From positions 1 to 64,000 of the forward strand of contig JAIYBB010000008.1 in NCBI GenBank assembly GCA_027488735.1: a DNA stretch of 64,000 nucleotides, read 5' to 3'. This DNA comes from Comamonadaceae bacterium. Its GTDB lineage: Bacteria > Pseudomonadota > Gammaproteobacteria > Burkholderiales > Burkholderiaceae_C. The notes beneath the pieces are model-generated. The model was not told the origin of the DNA. It ran no database searches and was given only the letters and a program-made list of their open reading frames with translations. Of this stretch, positions 1-10,048 are shown in pieces. Made by a program: the position numbers and the translations under genes. Position 1 is the first letter of the stretch. The number at the start of each line of letters is the position of its first letter.

Positions 1-2294
<2,294 letters not shown>

Positions 2295-2334
2295 AGCAGT
2301 GGCTTGGGGAAGCAGTTCTTGTTTCCCCGCTGCT
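2295..2334 (+). promoter_or_regulatory. Intercistronic hairpin between atpD and atpC
   Basis: After the atpD stop, AGCAG (2295-2299) and GGGGAA (2305-2310) face TTTCCCC and CTGCT (2330-2334), giving a two-part stem without a following T-run. It is not a classical terminator, because atpC lies only about 30 bases further on with its own AGGAG site. A role in RNA stability or in setting epsilon subunit levels is inference. Confidence 0.4.
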
Positions 2335-2365
2335 CGCTTGAATGCACCTTTTTTCAGGAGTAAAC

Positions 2366-2779
2366 ATGAACACCATCCACGTTGATGTGGTCAGTGCCGA
2401 AGAGTCCATCTGGTCGGGTGAAGCCCGGTTTGTGGCCTTGCCTGGTGAGTCTGGCGAGTTGGGCATTTACCCACGCCACACCCCACTGATCACCCGCATC
2501 AAGGCCGGGTCGGTTCGCATCGAGAAGGCTGACGGCGGCGAGGAATTCGTTTTCGTGGCCGGTGGCATTCTGGAAGTGCAGCCCGACTGTGTGACCGTGA
2601 TGTCCGATACCGCGATTCGTGGCAAAGACCTCGACGAAGAAAAAGCCAACGCCTCCAAGCAATTGGCGGAAGAAGCTCTGCGCAACGCAAAAAGCGAAAT
2701 TGACATGGCTATGGCTCAGTCTGAATTGGCGGTGCTGGCTGCTCAGATGGCAGCTCTGCGCAAGTACCGTAAAAAATGA
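2366..2779 (+). CDS. atpC: ATP synthase F1 epsilon subunit
   Basis: Epsilon subunit of ATP synthase (137 residues): an N-terminal beta-sandwich binding the gamma subunit and c-ring, and a C-terminal helical hairpin that can inhibit ATP hydrolysis. Seen are [20 protein letters not shown], the conserved [14 protein letters not shown] and the helical tail ending [12 protein letters not shown] 2366 follows AGGAG (2356-2360) with six bases between; an in-frame ATG at 2342 lies before that site and is rejected. It is the last gene of the atp operon and is followed by a strong terminator at 2821. Confidence 0.98.
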   Translation: MNTIHVDVVSAEESIWSGEARFVALPGESGELGIYPRHTPLITRIKAGSVRIEKADGGEEFVFVAGGILEVQPDCVTVMSDTAIRGKDLDEEKANASKQLAEEALRNAKSEIDMAMAQSELAVLAAQMAALRKYRKK

Positions 2780-2820
2780 TTTTTGCATCAAGCAGTTCGA
2801 ACCTTGGGATCAAGGGATAG

Positions 2821-2857
2821 AAAAAACCCGGCACAGCCTCCTGTGACCGGGTTTTTT
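2821..2857 (+). terminator. Rho-independent terminator of the atp operon
   Basis: AAAAAACCCGG and CACAG pair with CTGTG and CCGGGTTTTTT around a CCTC loop with one bulged A, followed by a T-run. It lies 40 bases after the atpC stop. Confidence 0.9.
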
Positions 2858-2988
2858 GTTGCAAGTACTGTATCCATTTGCACGGGGGCAAACTCATTGG
2901 TCAAGAAGCCAAGGTGAAACAACACACAGCGCAAGATCAATTAAACAGTGCAAAATATCACGATGAACCGATGCACAGAGAAAAGCCC

Positions 2989-3438
2989 ATGAAACGCTCT
3001 AAATTGCAAGCGGCGGTGGTCGGTGGCACGCCTGATGACATTGAGCAAGCCTTTTATGAATCCCTGCACAACGCTGACATCGAAAAACTCATGTCTTGCT
3101 GGGCAGAAGAAGATGACATTGTCTGCGTGCATCCAGGTGGAGCACGCTTGATCGGGGCTGGGGCCATTCGCGCCACATTTGAGGCCATGTTCAACAATGG
3201 CAGTGTTCAGGCTTTTCCAGAGCGCGTGCACAAAGTGCAATCGCTGGCCAGTTCAGTTCATCACTTGGTTGAGCGGGTGGAAGTCATCACACCGCAAGGT
3301 GCAAGGCAAGCCTATGTGATCGCCACCAACGTTTACCACAAGACCCCGCAAGGCTGGCGAATGGTGGCCCACCATGCCAGTCCAGGAACACCCAAAGATG
3401 CCGTTGATGTGGGGGCCAAACCCCCGGTCTTGCACTAA
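2989..3438 (+). CDS. NTF2-like / SnoaL-fold small protein
   Basis: A 149-residue cytoplasmic protein with the NTF2-like cone fold seen in SnoaL/DUF4440 proteins. Visible signatures are IEQAFYESLHNADIEKLMS, WAEEDDIVCVHPGG, then GAGAIRATFEAMF, and the last strands YVIATNVYHKT and GWRMVAHHASP. These proteins are usually small hydrolases, isomerases or ligand-binding proteins; the substrate here is unknown. ATG 2989 is preferred because AGAGAAAAG lies just upstream. ATG 2971 is an in-frame alternative, and the frame remains open back to 2878. The next gene (YheT-like) starts 8 bases after its stop, so the two are probably co-transcribed. Confidence 0.8.
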   Translation: MKRSKLQAAVVGGTPDDIEQAFYESLHNADIEKLMSCWAEEDDIVCVHPGGARLIGAGAIRATFEAMFNNGSVQAFPERVHKVQSLASSVHHLVERVEVITPQGARQAYVIATNVYHKTPQGWRMVAHHASPGTPKDAVDVGAKPPVLH

Positions 3439-3446
3439 TTCAGCGC

Positions 3447-4460
3447 ATGCAATACCAAGCACCCGCCTGGCTGCCAGGTGGCCACGTCCAGACGATCTGG
3501 CCTGCACTCTATGCACGCAGGCGATGGGGTCATGTCAAGACCTTGCACAGAGAGCGATGGACCACACCTGACGCTGATTTTTTGGACATCGACAAGCAGA
3601 GGGCCAGTCGCGCAGATCGTCCCATGCTGGTTCTGTTCCACGGTCTTGAAGGCTCGTCTTCGAGCCACTATGCACAGGCATTTGCCGATTGGGCGGACGA
3701 GCAAGACATGAATTTTGCTGTGCCCCATTTCAGGGGCTGCAGTGGTCAGATGAACCTCGCGCCACGCGCATACCATTCCGGGGATCATGAAGAAATCAAC
3801 TGGGTGATGCAACGACTTCGCAGCGATCACCAAGCCGCAGGCGGTCAGATAATGGTAGCCGTTGGCGTCTCATTGGGCGGCAATGCATTGATGCGTTGGG
3901 CCGCTTTAGCGGGTCACCAAGCCCATTTCAAGACCGATGCTGTAGCCTCCATTTGCTCGCCACTTGACCTGATGAAAAGTGGAATGGCAATAGGCCAGGG
4001 TCTGAATCGGTACATCTACACGCCCATGTTCTTGCGCAGCATGAAGCCCAAGGCGCTGGCCAAATGGGCGCAACACCCGGGCCTCTTTGACAAGCAGGCC
4101 ATGCTGGCAGCCAAAGATCTCTATGCCTTTGACAATGTCTTCACCGCGCCATTGCATGGTTTCAAAGGAACCGAAGATTACTGGACAAGGGCATCAGCCA
4201 AACCATTGCTTCGAGACATTCGCTTGCCAGCTCTGGCGCTCAATGCTTTGAATGATCCATTTGTACCTGCCTGCAGTTTGCCTGACAAAAGCGATGTATC
4301 CAACAGCGTGACCCTGTGGCAACCCGCGCAAGGCGGGCATGTGGGATTCGCAAAGGGACGATGGCCAGGTCATGTGAGGGGAATGCCTGACGCGGTCGGT
4401 AGCTGGCTGTTGAGGGCCACAGGTCTTGCTGTCAAGACAGGGGAGGTTGCACATGGATGA
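3447..4460 (+). CDS. YheT-family alpha/beta hydrolase
   Basis: A 337-residue alpha/beta-hydrolase of the YheT (UPF0017/ABHD1-3) family, probably an esterase; the substrate is not known. The N-terminal motif PAWLPGGHVQTIWPAL is characteristic. The likely catalytic triad is Ser142 in GVSLGGNAL, Asp270 in NALNDPFVP and His298 in GGHVGF. The LFHGLEGSSSSHY segment forms the oxyanion-hole region. The stop overlaps the start of the following gene by eight bases (ATGGATGA), implying translational coupling. No signal peptide or membrane segment is seen. Confidence 0.9.
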   Translation: MQYQAPAWLPGGHVQTIWPALYARRRWGHVKTLHRERWTTPDADFLDIDKQRASRADRPMLVLFHGLEGSSSSHYAQAFADWADEQDMNFAVPHFRGCSGQMNLAPRAYHSGDHEEINWVMQRLRSDHQAAGGQIMVAVGVSLGGNALMRWAALAGHQAHFKTDAVASICSPLDLMKSGMAIGQGLNRYIYTPMFLRSMKPKALAKWAQHPGLFDKQAMLAAKDLYAFDNVFTAPLHGFKGTEDYWTRASAKPLLRDIRLPALALNALNDPFVPACSLPDKSDVSNSVTLWQPAQGGHVGFAKGRWPGHVRGMPDAVGSWLLRATGLAVKTGEVAHG

Positions 4461-5004
4461 CATCGTTCGGCAAGCCATGGCCAAATGGCCAAATGTCCCG
4501 GATTGTTATGGTTGGCTGGGTCTGGACAGCCGGGGGCAGTGGTGGATGCGCGACGATCGGGTGCAGGCCAGGGGATCGTTCCAAAGTGGTTTGCCGGATG
4601 CAAAGGGTTCGCTGTTGCGTCACGATAAACTGATCGAATTCATTCAGCGCAACTATGAGTCAGATGCGCAAGGGTGTTGGTATTTCCAGAATGGACCGCA
4701 AAGGGTCTACATTGAACTTGAAATAACGCCTTACATCTGGCGCATTGAAGATGATTTCGCTGTGGTCGCCCACTCCGGGGTCATGACAGAGGTTAACAAG
4801 ATGCTCGTGGACGAAAACGGGCGAGTCTACTTGGACACCACGCGGGGCCTGGGTCTGGTGCACACACTGGATGTGCCAAGGGCAGCACAAGCCCTGGAGA
4901 TGGGGCGATGGATTTTGGAGGATGCTGCGTCGCAAGAATTGCCTGTTCGGTATGCCTTTGAACTGAGCCCCTTGAAGGCAAAAATGCATCAAAAGCCGGC
5001 ATAA
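4453..5004 (+). CDS. Conserved hypothetical protein coupled to the YheT gene
   Basis: A 183-residue soluble protein of unknown function. I recognise it only as a proteobacterial family that often sits beside YheT-type hydrolases. Visible features are KWPNVPDCYGWLGLDSRGQW near the N-terminus, an aromatic-rich centre (GCWYFQNGPQRVYIELE, PYIWRIEDD) and DENGRVYLDTTRGLGLVH. There is no signal peptide, membrane helix or obvious catalytic motif. ATG 4453 follows GGGAGG (4441-4446) and overlaps the end of the hydrolase gene. A terminator follows directly, so it closes this small operon. Confidence 0.75.
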   Translation: MDDIVRQAMAKWPNVPDCYGWLGLDSRGQWWMRDDRVQARGSFQSGLPDAKGSLLRHDKLIEFIQRNYESDAQGCWYFQNGPQRVYIELEITPYIWRIEDDFAVVAHSGVMTEVNKMLVDENGRVYLDTTRGLGLVHTLDVPRAAQALEMGRWILEDAASQELPVRYAFELSPLKAKMHQKPA

Positions 5005-5005
5005 A

Positions 5006-5030
5006 AAAACCGACGTTGAACGTCGGTTTT
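5006..5030. terminator. Bidirectional terminator between convergent genes
   Basis: A near-perfect stem AAAACCGACGTT / AACGTCGGTTTT with a single-base loop sits two bases after one stop codon and about 20 bases beyond the stop of the convergent cytochrome gene. The A-run and T-run let it work in both directions. Confidence 0.9.
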
Positions 5031-5050
5031 AAGGGGTGAGGTTGGAAAAT

Positions 5051-5566
5051 TTACTTTGCCGCTTCTGGGGCCTTGGGCTCGTCAAACTTGCCACCAGCGG
5101 AATTGACCAAGTGCACCACAGCACGGGCAATTTCGGTGTCATTAAAATCACCACCACCTTGCGCACCCATGGCGCCTTTGCCCTTGAGAGCTGAGTTCAC
5201 CAGCGCCTCTAAGCCTTGGCCCAAACGTGCACCCCATGCGCCCGCTGCGGCAAACTTGGGTGCGCCTGCAGCACCGGCCTCATGGCATGCTGCGCATTGT
5301 GCTTTGTAGACTTCAGCGCCAGATTTGAGTGGGCGATTGGCATCGCGAACTTCAACAGCCCCTATTTTCTGAATGCGCAAGGCCGTCGCCTTTTCGGTAT
5401 CGACCGCGCCAGCGGCGGGTTTATTGGCCGATGTCACATAGAAAACCAAGCCAATGATGATGAACACTGGGATAACAAAAGAAGCCAAACTCAGCAAAAG
5501 CATCTGCTTAGGAGTTTTGACCGGGCCAGTGTGGGCTTCGTGCTGATCGTGGCTGTTGTCGCTCAT
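5051..5566 (-). CDS. Membrane-anchored cytochrome c (cytochrome c5 type)
   Basis: A 171-residue mono-haem cytochrome c. A hydrophobic anchor spans about residues 22-45 with the N-terminus on the cytoplasmic side. A periplasmic Ala/Lys-rich linker leads to the haem site CAACH (Cys91, Cys94, His95). It then has the c5-type order GAPKFAAAGAWGARL and MGAQGGGDFNDTEIARAVVH, where a Met could be the sixth haem ligand. The likely role is electron transfer to a terminal oxidase (family knowledge; partner not shown). AGAGGA precedes the ATG. It is transcribed leftward, alone. Confidence 0.88.
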   Translation of the reverse strand: MSDNSHDQHEAHTGPVKTPKQMLLLSLASFVIPVFIIIGLVFYVTSANKPAAGAVDTEKATALRIQKIGAVEVRDANRPLKSGAEVYKAQCAACHEAGAAGAPKFAAAGAWGARLGQGLEALVNSALKGKGAMGAQGGGDFNDTEIARAVVHLVNSAGGKFDEPKAPEAAK

Positions 5567-5704
5567 GAGATCCTCTGTTGGGGCGTGGCCGTCAGGGCCA
5601 ATGTATAGATCAAAAACAACCCCGGATTATAGCGTTGCACCCTTCACTGATCTTTCAAATCACGCAAGCAAGAGTAGTGGCGTGAGATAATGCAAACTTC
5701 AAGT

Positions 5705-5780
5705 GCGGCTGTAGCTCAGTGGATAGAGTATTGGCCTCCGAAGCCAAGGGTCGTGGGTTCGATCCCCGCCAGCCGCACCA
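5705..5780 (+). tRNA. tRNA-Arg (anticodon CCG)
   Basis: The acceptor stem GCGGCTG (5705-5711) pairs with CAGCCGC (5770-5776), followed by A and an encoded CCA. The anticodon stem TTGGC/GCCAA encloses CTCCGAA, giving anticodon CCG, which reads CGG (Arg). A T-arm with GGTTCGATCC is present. A GATAAT at 5686-5691 could be the -10 of its promoter. No integrase or duplicated tRNA 3' end was seen nearby. Confidence 0.95.
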
Positions 5781-5883
5781 CTGCGCTTCTGAAAAGCTCT
5801 ATCAAGCAGCAGTGGGATCAAAGAGCACTTCGCCCAATGATGTCCATGAGCCTTTTGCAAGGTCAAGTCAACTGCGTCAGGAG

Positions 5884-6555
5884 TCAGTTTCTGCGGGAGG
5901 CGATCACGCCGGTCAAGTAGGCATGCAACCAGACTGCCGACATCGGGCCAGATACAACCTGGATCGATGAACTGGCGCCAGAAGGCATGCTGGCTTTCAA
6001 ATCTTTTTCGGCTGTGATCAGCACTACCGACAAAGGCGTGTGAACGCGTTGATTAAAGTTCTCAAGAGCCTGGAAAGTCTTTTCTTGTTGGGGGCGTGGC
6101 ATGGACATATCCACCACAATCATGTCGAGTTTTTGGCTTGACAACTCCAGCAAGGCTTCGGTGACCGAATCAAAAAAACTCACGTCAATCGGCAAACGCC
6201 ATAACGCGCATTCCGCTTTGAGCTCCAAGAACAAAGGGGGTGATTCGATCACGACCGTGACATTGGGCTTGAGCGATGATTTGTTTGGATAACCCACCAC
6301 ATGTCGTGAAACTGTTTGGTAATCCAGGATCGATTCAATCGATATTCGGCGATGACCACCACGGGTTTTCCATCCTTTAAGGTCACCCTGATCGACCAAA
6401 GTTTGCACCAAGGTGGTGGATAAACCCAGAATGCGCGCAGCTTCAGCAGTACTCAAAAACTGAGGTGTATGAGTCACCGCCTTGGATATGAATCGGGTTT
6501 TGTTGGATGTTTGTGGGCGATTTTTATCGATCACCGGGGAAGTTTCAACGGACAT
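5884..6555 (-). CDS. MerR/excisionase-type HTH protein with a degenerate receiver domain
   Basis: A 223-residue putative regulator. Residues about 32-80 form a MerR/excisionase-like winged HTH (FLSTAEAARILGLSTTLVQ, then GDLKGWKTRGGHRRIS). The C-terminal half looks like a response-regulator receiver: VTVVIES, then KLDMIVVDMSMP containing a candidate phospho-acceptor Asp, and SVVLITAEKD. The acidic pair normally at the start is missing, and the usual Lys-Pro near the end is replaced by VVSGPM, so it is probably not phosphorylated normally. It is the last gene of the leftward type I secretion operon, 28 bp after the HlyD gene, with GGAG before its ATG. It may control the exporter or its adhesin (inference). 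Confidence 0.8.
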   Translation of the reverse strand: MSVETSPVIDKNRPQTSNKTRFISKAVTHTPQFLSTAEAARILGLSTTLVQTLVDQGDLKGWKTRGGHRRISIESILDYQTVSRHVVGYPNKSSLKPNVTVVIESPPLFLELKAECALWRLPIDVSFFDSVTEALLELSSQKLDMIVVDMSMPRPQQEKTFQALENFNQRVHTPLSVVLITAEKDLKASMPSGASSSIQVVSGPMSAVWLHAYLTGVIASRRN

Positions 6556-6583
6556 GCTGATGCTCCAGCGCTAAGTGGTCATT

Positions 6584-7795
6584 TCACCGTTCACGCAAAG
6601 CTTGCGTGACGTTCTGCAGTGGTCGGAAGATGTATTCAAGAACGGTCTTGTAGCCTGTGCGAATTTCTACGGAAGCGGTCATGCCCGGTGAAGGAATCAG
6701 ACGCAAACCGTTGCGCAAATCCGTGGGCTCTTTCACACGAACAATGATCCGGTAGAAGCCTTCCTCCAGCTCCACGGGATTGCCGGGCTTCTTCTGTTTT
6801 TCATCGCGTAAGGTGTCGGGACTTAAATGCTCCAGAACACCTTCGAGTCCGCCATACTTGTTGAAGTCATAGGCGGTGAGCTTCACCACTGCAGCCTGCC
6901 CGACTTTGAGGAAAGCCACCTCGGAAGGTTTGACATAAGCTTCCACCAGCATTTCATCTTCAGTCGGTACGATTTCCAAAATCGGTTGACCGGCTTGGAC
7001 AACGCCTCCTACGGTGGTGATTTGCACATTCTTAACGACCCCTTTCACGGGGGAGCGAATTGTGGTGCGAAGGAAAGCGTCTTCACGCGCAGAGGCGTTT
7101 TCCTTGGTCTGAGAGAGTTCTGAAGCCACCCGTGTCAGTTCGTTGTTGGCATCGGTCAGGTAACGGTTTTGTCGTTCGGCACGTTGCCCCATCAGCTCCG
7201 ATTGCTGTCGCTTGAGCCGGAGCAATTCAACTTCAGACATCACGCCCTGGCGCACCATGGGTTCAGTGATGGTCAACTCCCGAGTGACGGCGGCCAAGGA
7301 AGTGTCCAAGGCGTGCAATGATTGGGTCAGGGAGCGCTTTCGTGCATTGAACGCCTGCAACTCTTGCTGCATCAAGTCGGGGTGCTCATTGAGTTCAGGG
7401 GGGAAAACAAGTGCAGTGCCATACGCTTCAGCTTTGAGTCGAGCGGATAAAGCGGTTAATGCCAGGAACTTTTCTTGGGCTTCCCTGAAAACGGCACCCG
7501 AGCGGGCATCGTCGATGCGCAACAAAACCTGATCCTTTTCCACCACGCTGCCTTCTCGGACAAGCAATTCACTCAAGACGCCAGAGTCAAGACTTTGGAT
7601 GACTTGTTCGCGGCTGGTGGGGATCACCTTGCCTTGACCGCGTGTAATTTCGTCCAGTTCGAACATGGCGGCCCAAACCAAGGCCAAAACCAGAGTCAGT
7701 CCGGTAGACCAGACCAGTATCTGACTGGCGCGGCGTTCGTCATCTTCAACCGTATTGACGCCAAAGCCTGAACGGCTGGCTTTGTACTTGATCAT
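6584..7795 (-). CDS. Type I secretion membrane-fusion (adaptor) protein, HlyD/LapC family
   Basis: A 403-residue periplasmic adaptor linking an inner-membrane ABC exporter to a TolC-type channel. There is one membrane helix at about residues 27-46. The first barrel/lipoyl part contains GQGKVIPTSREQVIQSL. A long coiled coil (about 100-240) is followed by the second lipoyl half RSPVKGVVKNVQITTVGGVV and the beta-barrel domain typical of HlyD (LVEAYVKPSEVAFLKVGQ). The C-terminus carries GMTASVEIRTGYKTVLEYI. Its start overlaps the ABC gene stop by four bases and has GGGAG just upstream, so the two are translationally coupled. Confidence 0.95.
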   Translation of the reverse strand: MIKYKASRSGFGVNTVEDDERRASQILVWSTGLTLVLALVWAAMFELDEITRGQGKVIPTSREQVIQSLDSGVLSELLVREGSVVEKDQVLLRIDDARSGAVFREAQEKFLALTALSARLKAEAYGTALVFPPELNEHPDLMQQELQAFNARKRSLTQSLHALDTSLAAVTRELTITEPMVRQGVMSEVELLRLKRQQSELMGQRAERQNRYLTDANNELTRVASELSQTKENASAREDAFLRTTIRSPVKGVVKNVQITTVGGVVQAGQPILEIVPTEDEMLVEAYVKPSEVAFLKVGQAAVVKLTAYDFNKYGGLEGVLEHLSPDTLRDEKQKKPGNPVELEEGFYRIIVRVKEPTDLRNGLRLIPSPGMTASVEIRTGYKTVLEYIFRPLQNVTQALRER

Positions 7796-10020
7796 GTCGA
7801 TGCTCCCTGGCTCTTGGCACCATTGACATCAATGCCCCGTGACAGCTTGTCAATCATTTCTTGTTTGGGTCCAATGGCTACACATTGGCCGCTGTCGATG
7901 ACGGCGATCAAGTCAACCCATTCCAGAAGCTGGGGGCGGTGGGTGGCCATCAGAAGTGTTCGACCTTGTAACCAATCCTTGAGGACCGCAATGACGCGCG
8001 CTTCGGTGTTTTGATCCATGTTGGAGGTGGGCTCGTCCATGAAAACCAATTGGGGGTTGCGCAGCATCATGCGAGCGATGGAGAGCAATTGGCGTTGACC
8101 GCCTGACAAACCACCCCCGGCTTCGGTGACGGGCATGTCCAAGCCCAGTGGGTGATTGGCGACGATGTCATAAATGTTCAAGGCCTTGAGGACCTCAATG
8201 ATCTTGACATCGCTGATCCAACTGTCGGCCAGGATCAGGTTGTCGCGCACAGTGCCCATGAACAACTGAGGGTCCTGGCCCACGTAACCCATGCGGCTGC
8301 GAACTTCACTGGGCTCGATTTGTTGCAAATCCACACCATCCAGACGAATACTGCCGGCGCCAGGAGCATAAAGGCCCGCTATCAGCCGCAACAAGGTGCT
8401 TTTGCCACTGCCAACTCGGCCGAGCATGGCCACTTTTTGACCCGGTGCGATTTGCATGGAAAGCTTTTTAATCACCGGTATCTTGTATTCGCCTGGGTAG
8501 GCAAATTCAAGCGCCTCAGCTTGCAGTCCCCCCTGGATACTCTCTGGGACCAAATAATTTCGCGCATGAATTCGATCACGAGGTCGTTTCATCAGTCCAT
8601 CCAGCGTTTCAAGCGATGTGGCAGCTTGCTGGTAACGCGATGCCAAGGACATGACGCTGGCCAAAGGCGCAATGGCACGTCCCGCCAAAATCACCGATGC
8701 AATCAGGCCACCCAGAGTCAACTGGTTGGCGTGGATCAGGTACACGCCACCGACCACCATGGCCACGGTGATCAATTGCTGAACCGATGTGGTCAGCCCC
8801 ATGATCCAGTTGGTCAAACTGCGTATGCGCTTGTAGGAGTCGGCACCCGCCAGATTGGACATTTCCCAGCGACGCTGCAAATAGCTTTCGGCGTTGTGAG
8901 CCTTGAGCAATTCAAGGTTGAGGACAGACTCCACCAAAACACTTTGCTTATCGCCTGACTCCTTCATGTTCTCGCGCATGGCGGACATCAATGGTTTTTG
9001 GGCCACCAAACCGATGATGATCAGCAGTGGCACGGCCAATGCGGGGATCCAGACCAGGGGACCTCCGACCATGGCGATCAAGGCCAGAAACATCAAAACA
9101 AAAGGCATATCTGCCAACAAGACCAGAGAAGCCGAGGAAAAGAAGTCCCTTAAGGATTCGAAGTCCCGCATCGAGCTGGCAAAAATTCCCGCCGACTGTG
9201 GTCTGTGCTCCAGGCGAATGGCCATGATTTCCCGCAGCAAAGTGGCATTGATCGCCAAGTCAGCCTTTTTGCCGCCCAAATCCACCAGGCGGGCTTTGAG
9301 CCAACGCATGATGAATTCCAGAAAAATCGCGATGGTCGTGCCAATGGCCAAGGTCCACAAGGACGTGTAGGCACCCGTAGGCACCACACGGTCGTAGACG
9401 TTCATGGTGAAAAAGATGGCGGCCAATGTGAGGATGTTGGCCACCACAGTGGCCACCATGGATTCCACGTAAAAGGCACGAAAGCGCCATAGCGTCCCCC
9501 AAAACCAGTTGAAGGCCGAGCCTTGCATGGGGGTCAAGGTTTGGTCATGGCGCGAGGGGGGCAGTTTCAAGGCCAAGACCTCGGGGCGTGCCAATGCTTG
9601 CAATTCCGCCAGAGGGATGCGCTGGTCCTCCATGCCTTTGTCGGCCCATAGGACGATCGCGTCATTGCCCTGAATGCTGCGCAGTACACAGGCTCGCCCA
9701 TCGATCAAGGGCATCAAAACAGGAAGAACGTAGTGAGGAATTTCGGACAAGCGAACCCGTGACCACGCGGCCATCAAGCCATTTTTGTGGGCCATGTCCG
9801 GGTAAGCAGCCAAAGGGACTCGACCTCGACTGTCGAGTGCAAATCCCGCACGCATGACTTGAAAGTGCACGGGGCGCCCCAGCAGTTTTGCGGCCATGGT
9901 CATGCACAGCAGCAAGGGGTCAGCCATCGCGTCAGAACCCGGTGCGGGGCGGTTGGGCGTGTTGTCCATATTGGGCAATGAGGCACCGCCCGTGGTGGGC
10001 AATGGAATCAAGTTGGCCAT
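7792..10020 (-). CDS. Type I secretion ABC transporter ATPase, LapB-like, with inactive C39-like domain
   Basis: A 742-residue permease-ATPase fusion that powers export of a protein substrate. The first about 150 residues resemble a C39 peptidase domain but lack the catalytic Cys context, as in LapB/HlyB-type exporters of RTX proteins. Membrane helices follow (for example ANILTLAAIFFTMNVYDRVV and SLVLLADMPFVLMFLALIAM). The nucleotide-binding domain has Walker A LGRVGSGKST (near 535), signature LSGGQRQ and Walker B LVFMDEPTS. It lies 28 bp after the TolC-like gene and overlaps the adaptor gene, making a complete type I secretion system; no substrate gene is in the window. Confidence 0.95.
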   Translation of the reverse strand: MANLIPLPTTGGASLPNMDNTPNRPAPGSDAMADPLLLCMTMAAKLLGRPVHFQVMRAGFALDSRGRVPLAAYPDMAHKNGLMAAWSRVRLSEIPHYVLPVLMPLIDGRACVLRSIQGNDAIVLWADKGMEDQRIPLAELQALARPEVLALKLPPSRHDQTLTPMQGSAFNWFWGTLWRFRAFYVESMVATVVANILTLAAIFFTMNVYDRVVPTGAYTSLWTLAIGTTIAIFLEFIMRWLKARLVDLGGKKADLAINATLLREIMAIRLEHRPQSAGIFASSMRDFESLRDFFSSASLVLLADMPFVLMFLALIAMVGGPLVWIPALAVPLLIIIGLVAQKPLMSAMRENMKESGDKQSVLVESVLNLELLKAHNAESYLQRRWEMSNLAGADSYKRIRSLTNWIMGLTTSVQQLITVAMVVGGVYLIHANQLTLGGLIASVILAGRAIAPLASVMSLASRYQQAATSLETLDGLMKRPRDRIHARNYLVPESIQGGLQAEALEFAYPGEYKIPVIKKLSMQIAPGQKVAMLGRVGSGKSTLLRLIAGLYAPGAGSIRLDGVDLQQIEPSEVRSRMGYVGQDPQLFMGTVRDNLILADSWISDVKIIEVLKALNIYDIVANHPLGLDMPVTEAGGGLSGGQRQLLSIARMMLRNPQLVFMDEPTSNMDQNTEARVIAVLKDWLQGRTLLMATHRPQLLEWVDLIAVIDSGQCVAIGPKQEMIDKLSRGIDVNGAKSQGAST

Positions 10021-10048
10021 GTTGAATGAATGTGGATCCGTAGGTCGT

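Noticed and set aside
5705-6555. tRNA-Arg next to an excisionase-like HTH gene, suggesting an integrated island.
   Set aside because: No integrase, no repeated tRNA 3' end, and the HTH protein carries a receiver-like domain and belongs to the secretion operon.
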